Assembly (NCBI GenBank): GCA_041484095.1
Contig: JBGPGW010000200.1
Location: 1 to 6,719, forward strand
Source: JBGPGW01 sp041484095
GTDB taxonomy: Bacteria; Pseudomonadota; Alphaproteobacteria; CADEGL01
Direction: 5' to 3'
Length of the DNA stretch: 6,719 bases
Of this stretch, positions 5,462 to 6,719 are shown in pieces; position 1 is the first letter of the stretch; every line of letters starts with the position of its first letter. A program made the translations under genes and the position numbers. The notes below the pieces were generated by a model, which saw only the letters and a program-made list of their open reading frames with translations, was not told where the DNA came from and did not search any database.

Positions 5462-6719
5462 ATGAACGAGTCGCGAGAGTCCATTCTGTTTCCCCCCGAT
5501 GCCGCGCCGTCCGGCATTCCGGCCGCGAGCCCCTATCGCGTGCTCGCGCGCAAATACCGGCCGTCGACCTTCTCGGAATTGATCGGCCAGGAGGCGTTGG
5601 TCCGCACGCTGACCAACGCGATCAAGATGAACCGGTTGGCGCATGCCTATCTCCTCACCGGCGTGCGCGGGGTCGGCAAGACAACGACGGCGCGTATCAT
5701 CGCGCGGGCGCTCAACTGCGTCGGCCCCGACGGGACCGGCGGCGCGACCGCCGCACCCTGCGGCCAATGCGAGCATTGCAAGGCGATCGGCGAGGATCGC
5801 CATGTCGATGTCATCGAGATGGATGCGGCCAGCCGAACCGGCGTCGACGACATGCGGGAGCTGATCGACGGCGTGCGTTACGCGCCGATGTCCGCGCGCT
5901 GCAAGGTCTACATCGTCGACGAAGTGCACATGCTGTCGAAGTCGGCGTTCAACGCGCTGCTCAAGACGCTCGAGGAGCCGCCGCCGCACGTCGTTTTCGT
6001 GTTCGCGACGACGGAGGTGCGCAAGGTTCCGATCACCGTGCTCTCGCGGTGCCAGCGCTTCGACTTGAGGCGCGTCGATGCCGATCGGTTGACGCCGCAT
6101 CTCATGCGGATCGCCGAGGCGGAAAGCGCCCATCTGTCGGGCGATGCCTTAGCACTCGTCGCGCGTGCGGCCGATGGCTCGGTCCGCGACGGCTTGAGCT
6201 TGCTCGACCAGGCGATCGCGACCTATGGCGGCTCCGGCGCGGGCGAGATCACGGCGGTCCAGATCCGCGACATGTTGGGCCTTGCCGACCGCACCCAGGT
6301 CTTCGATCTCTTCGAGGCCGTCATGGCGGGGGAAGCCGCGCGCGCCCTCGCTCTCCTGACCGATGCGCGCCATGCGGGCGCCGATCCGCTCATCGTGCTC
6401 CAGGACCTTCTGGAGCTTGTCCATTGGGTCACGCGGGTGAAGGTGGTCCCGGCGAGCGCGGACGAGCCGACCGTGCCGGAGGCCGAGCGTGTCCGCGGCC
6501 GAGCCGCCGCGGAGCAGCTGTCCATGGCCGAGTTGACGCGCGCCTGGCAGATGCTGCTGAAGGGCCTCTCGGAAGTCCAAAACGCGCCGTCGGCGACGGA
6601 AGCGGCCGAAATGGTGATCGTCCGCCAGACCTATGCGGCGACGCTGCCCACCCAGTCGGAGATCGCGGCGCGGCTCGAATCGACCGGGCCGAATGCAGCA
6701 CCCGCCCCGAGCGCCCAAG
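5462..6719 (+). CDS. dnaX: DNA polymerase III subunit tau/gamma (clamp loader ATPase), C-terminal part missing
   Basis: DnaX is the motor subunit of the clamp loader that places the beta clamp on primed DNA; full-length tau also links the polymerases and DnaB. The first 419 codons are present. Visible landmarks are a short variable N-terminus (1-23), YRVLARKYRPSTFSELIGQE (25-44), Walker A GVRGVGKTT (67-75, K73), a zinc module (C86, C100, C103, C106), Walker B with D153 and E154 in VYIVDEVHML (149-158), the SRC motif (195-197) in SRCQRF, and sensor 2 GSVRDGLSLLDQ (239-250, R242). Collar domain III covers about 263-393, after which an Ala/Pro-rich linker begins. The C86-C100 spacing is five residues longer than in E. 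coli. The ATG at 5462 lies 43 bases after ffs; the Shine-Dalgarno is poor. Any frameshift site making gamma would lie beyond the edge. Confidence 0.96.
   Translation, partial: MNESRESILFPPDAAPSGIPAASPYRVLARKYRPSTFSELIGQEALVRTLTNAIKMNRLAHAYLLTGVRGVGKTTTARIIARALNCVGPDGTGGATAAPCGQCEHCKAIGEDRHVDVIEMDAASRTGVDDMRELIDGVRYAPMSARCKVYIVDEVHMLSKSAFNALLKTLEEPPPHVVFVFATTEVRKVPITVLSRCQRFDLRRVDADRLTPHLMRIAEAESAHLSGDALALVARAADGSVRDGLSLLDQAIATYGGSGAGEITAVQIRDMLGLADRTQVFDLFEAVMAGEAARALALLTDARHAGADPLIVLQDLLELVHWVTRVKVVPASADEPTVPEAERVRGRAAAEQLSMAELTRAWQMLLKGLSEVQNAPSATEAAEMVIVRQTYAATLPTQSEIAARLESTGPNAAPAPSAQ

Noticed and set aside
4317..5465. Long open frame (382 codons) on the plus strand opposite nudC and running through ffs
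   Set aside because: It covers the whole nudC gene in antisense and the SRP RNA; its composition is that of a shadow frame and no motif is recognisable.
5201..6133. Open frame of 310 codons on the minus strand opposite ffs and dnaX
   Set aside because: It is antisense to the strongly conserved ATPase domain of dnaX; the Arg/His/Ala-rich translation has no family features.
6650..6719. Programmed frameshift site in dnaX making the gamma form
   Set aside because: No A-rich slippery heptamer is present up to the window edge; the expected region lies further downstream and cannot be judged here.

Overview
The window is GC-rich, tightly packed housekeeping DNA that looks alphaproteobacterial. The evidence is an inositol-monophosphatase-type histidinol-phosphatase, a membrane-anchored CycM-type cytochrome c, the pair kdsB-pheA with a monofunctional prephenate dehydratase, and a bacterial 4.5S SRP RNA gene placed directly before dnaX. 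KdsB also implies a Gram-negative cell that makes Kdo-containing lipopolysaccharide. The order or genus cannot be decided from the sequence alone.

Left part, minus strand (about 1-2447): three genes read leftward. First is cycM-like (2447 to 1911), a haem c protein tethered to the inner membrane. Next is hisN (1820 to 1029), a histidine-biosynthesis phosphatase. Last is the N-terminal half of a YejA/OppA-type periplasmic peptide-binding protein (934 to beyond the left edge). Gaps of about 90 bases separate them. A possible terminator-like hairpin lies at the end of cycM, so a single operon is not certain. A plausible sigma70 promoter for cycM lies at 2508-2536, and 2.5 copies of a 13-bp tandem repeat begin within its predicted leader.

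Middle part, plus strand (2637-4290): kdsB and pheA are 22 bases apart and probably form an operon. KdsB activates Kdo for lipopolysaccharide. PheA makes phenylpyruvate for phenylalanine and carries a C-terminal ACT domain, which suggests feedback control. pheA converges on nudC, and the two genes share the four bases CTAG as their stop codons.

Right part: nudC (5210 to 4287, minus) encodes an NAD(H) pyrophosphatase with a zinc ribbon and a Nudix box. Divergent from it is ffs (about 5319-5418, plus), the SRP RNA, with a good promoter just upstream. dnaX (5462 to the right edge, plus) encodes the clamp-loader tau/gamma subunit; 419 codons are present and the C-terminal part is cut off.

The protein genes are all recognisable core metabolism or core information-processing families. 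I found no sign of mobile elements, CRISPR, tRNA or a new multi-gene system. The points worth a second look are small: the leader repeat of cycM, a competing hairpin in the SRP RNA, the shared CTAG stops, and a cluster of CCGTGA motifs between cycM and hisN.
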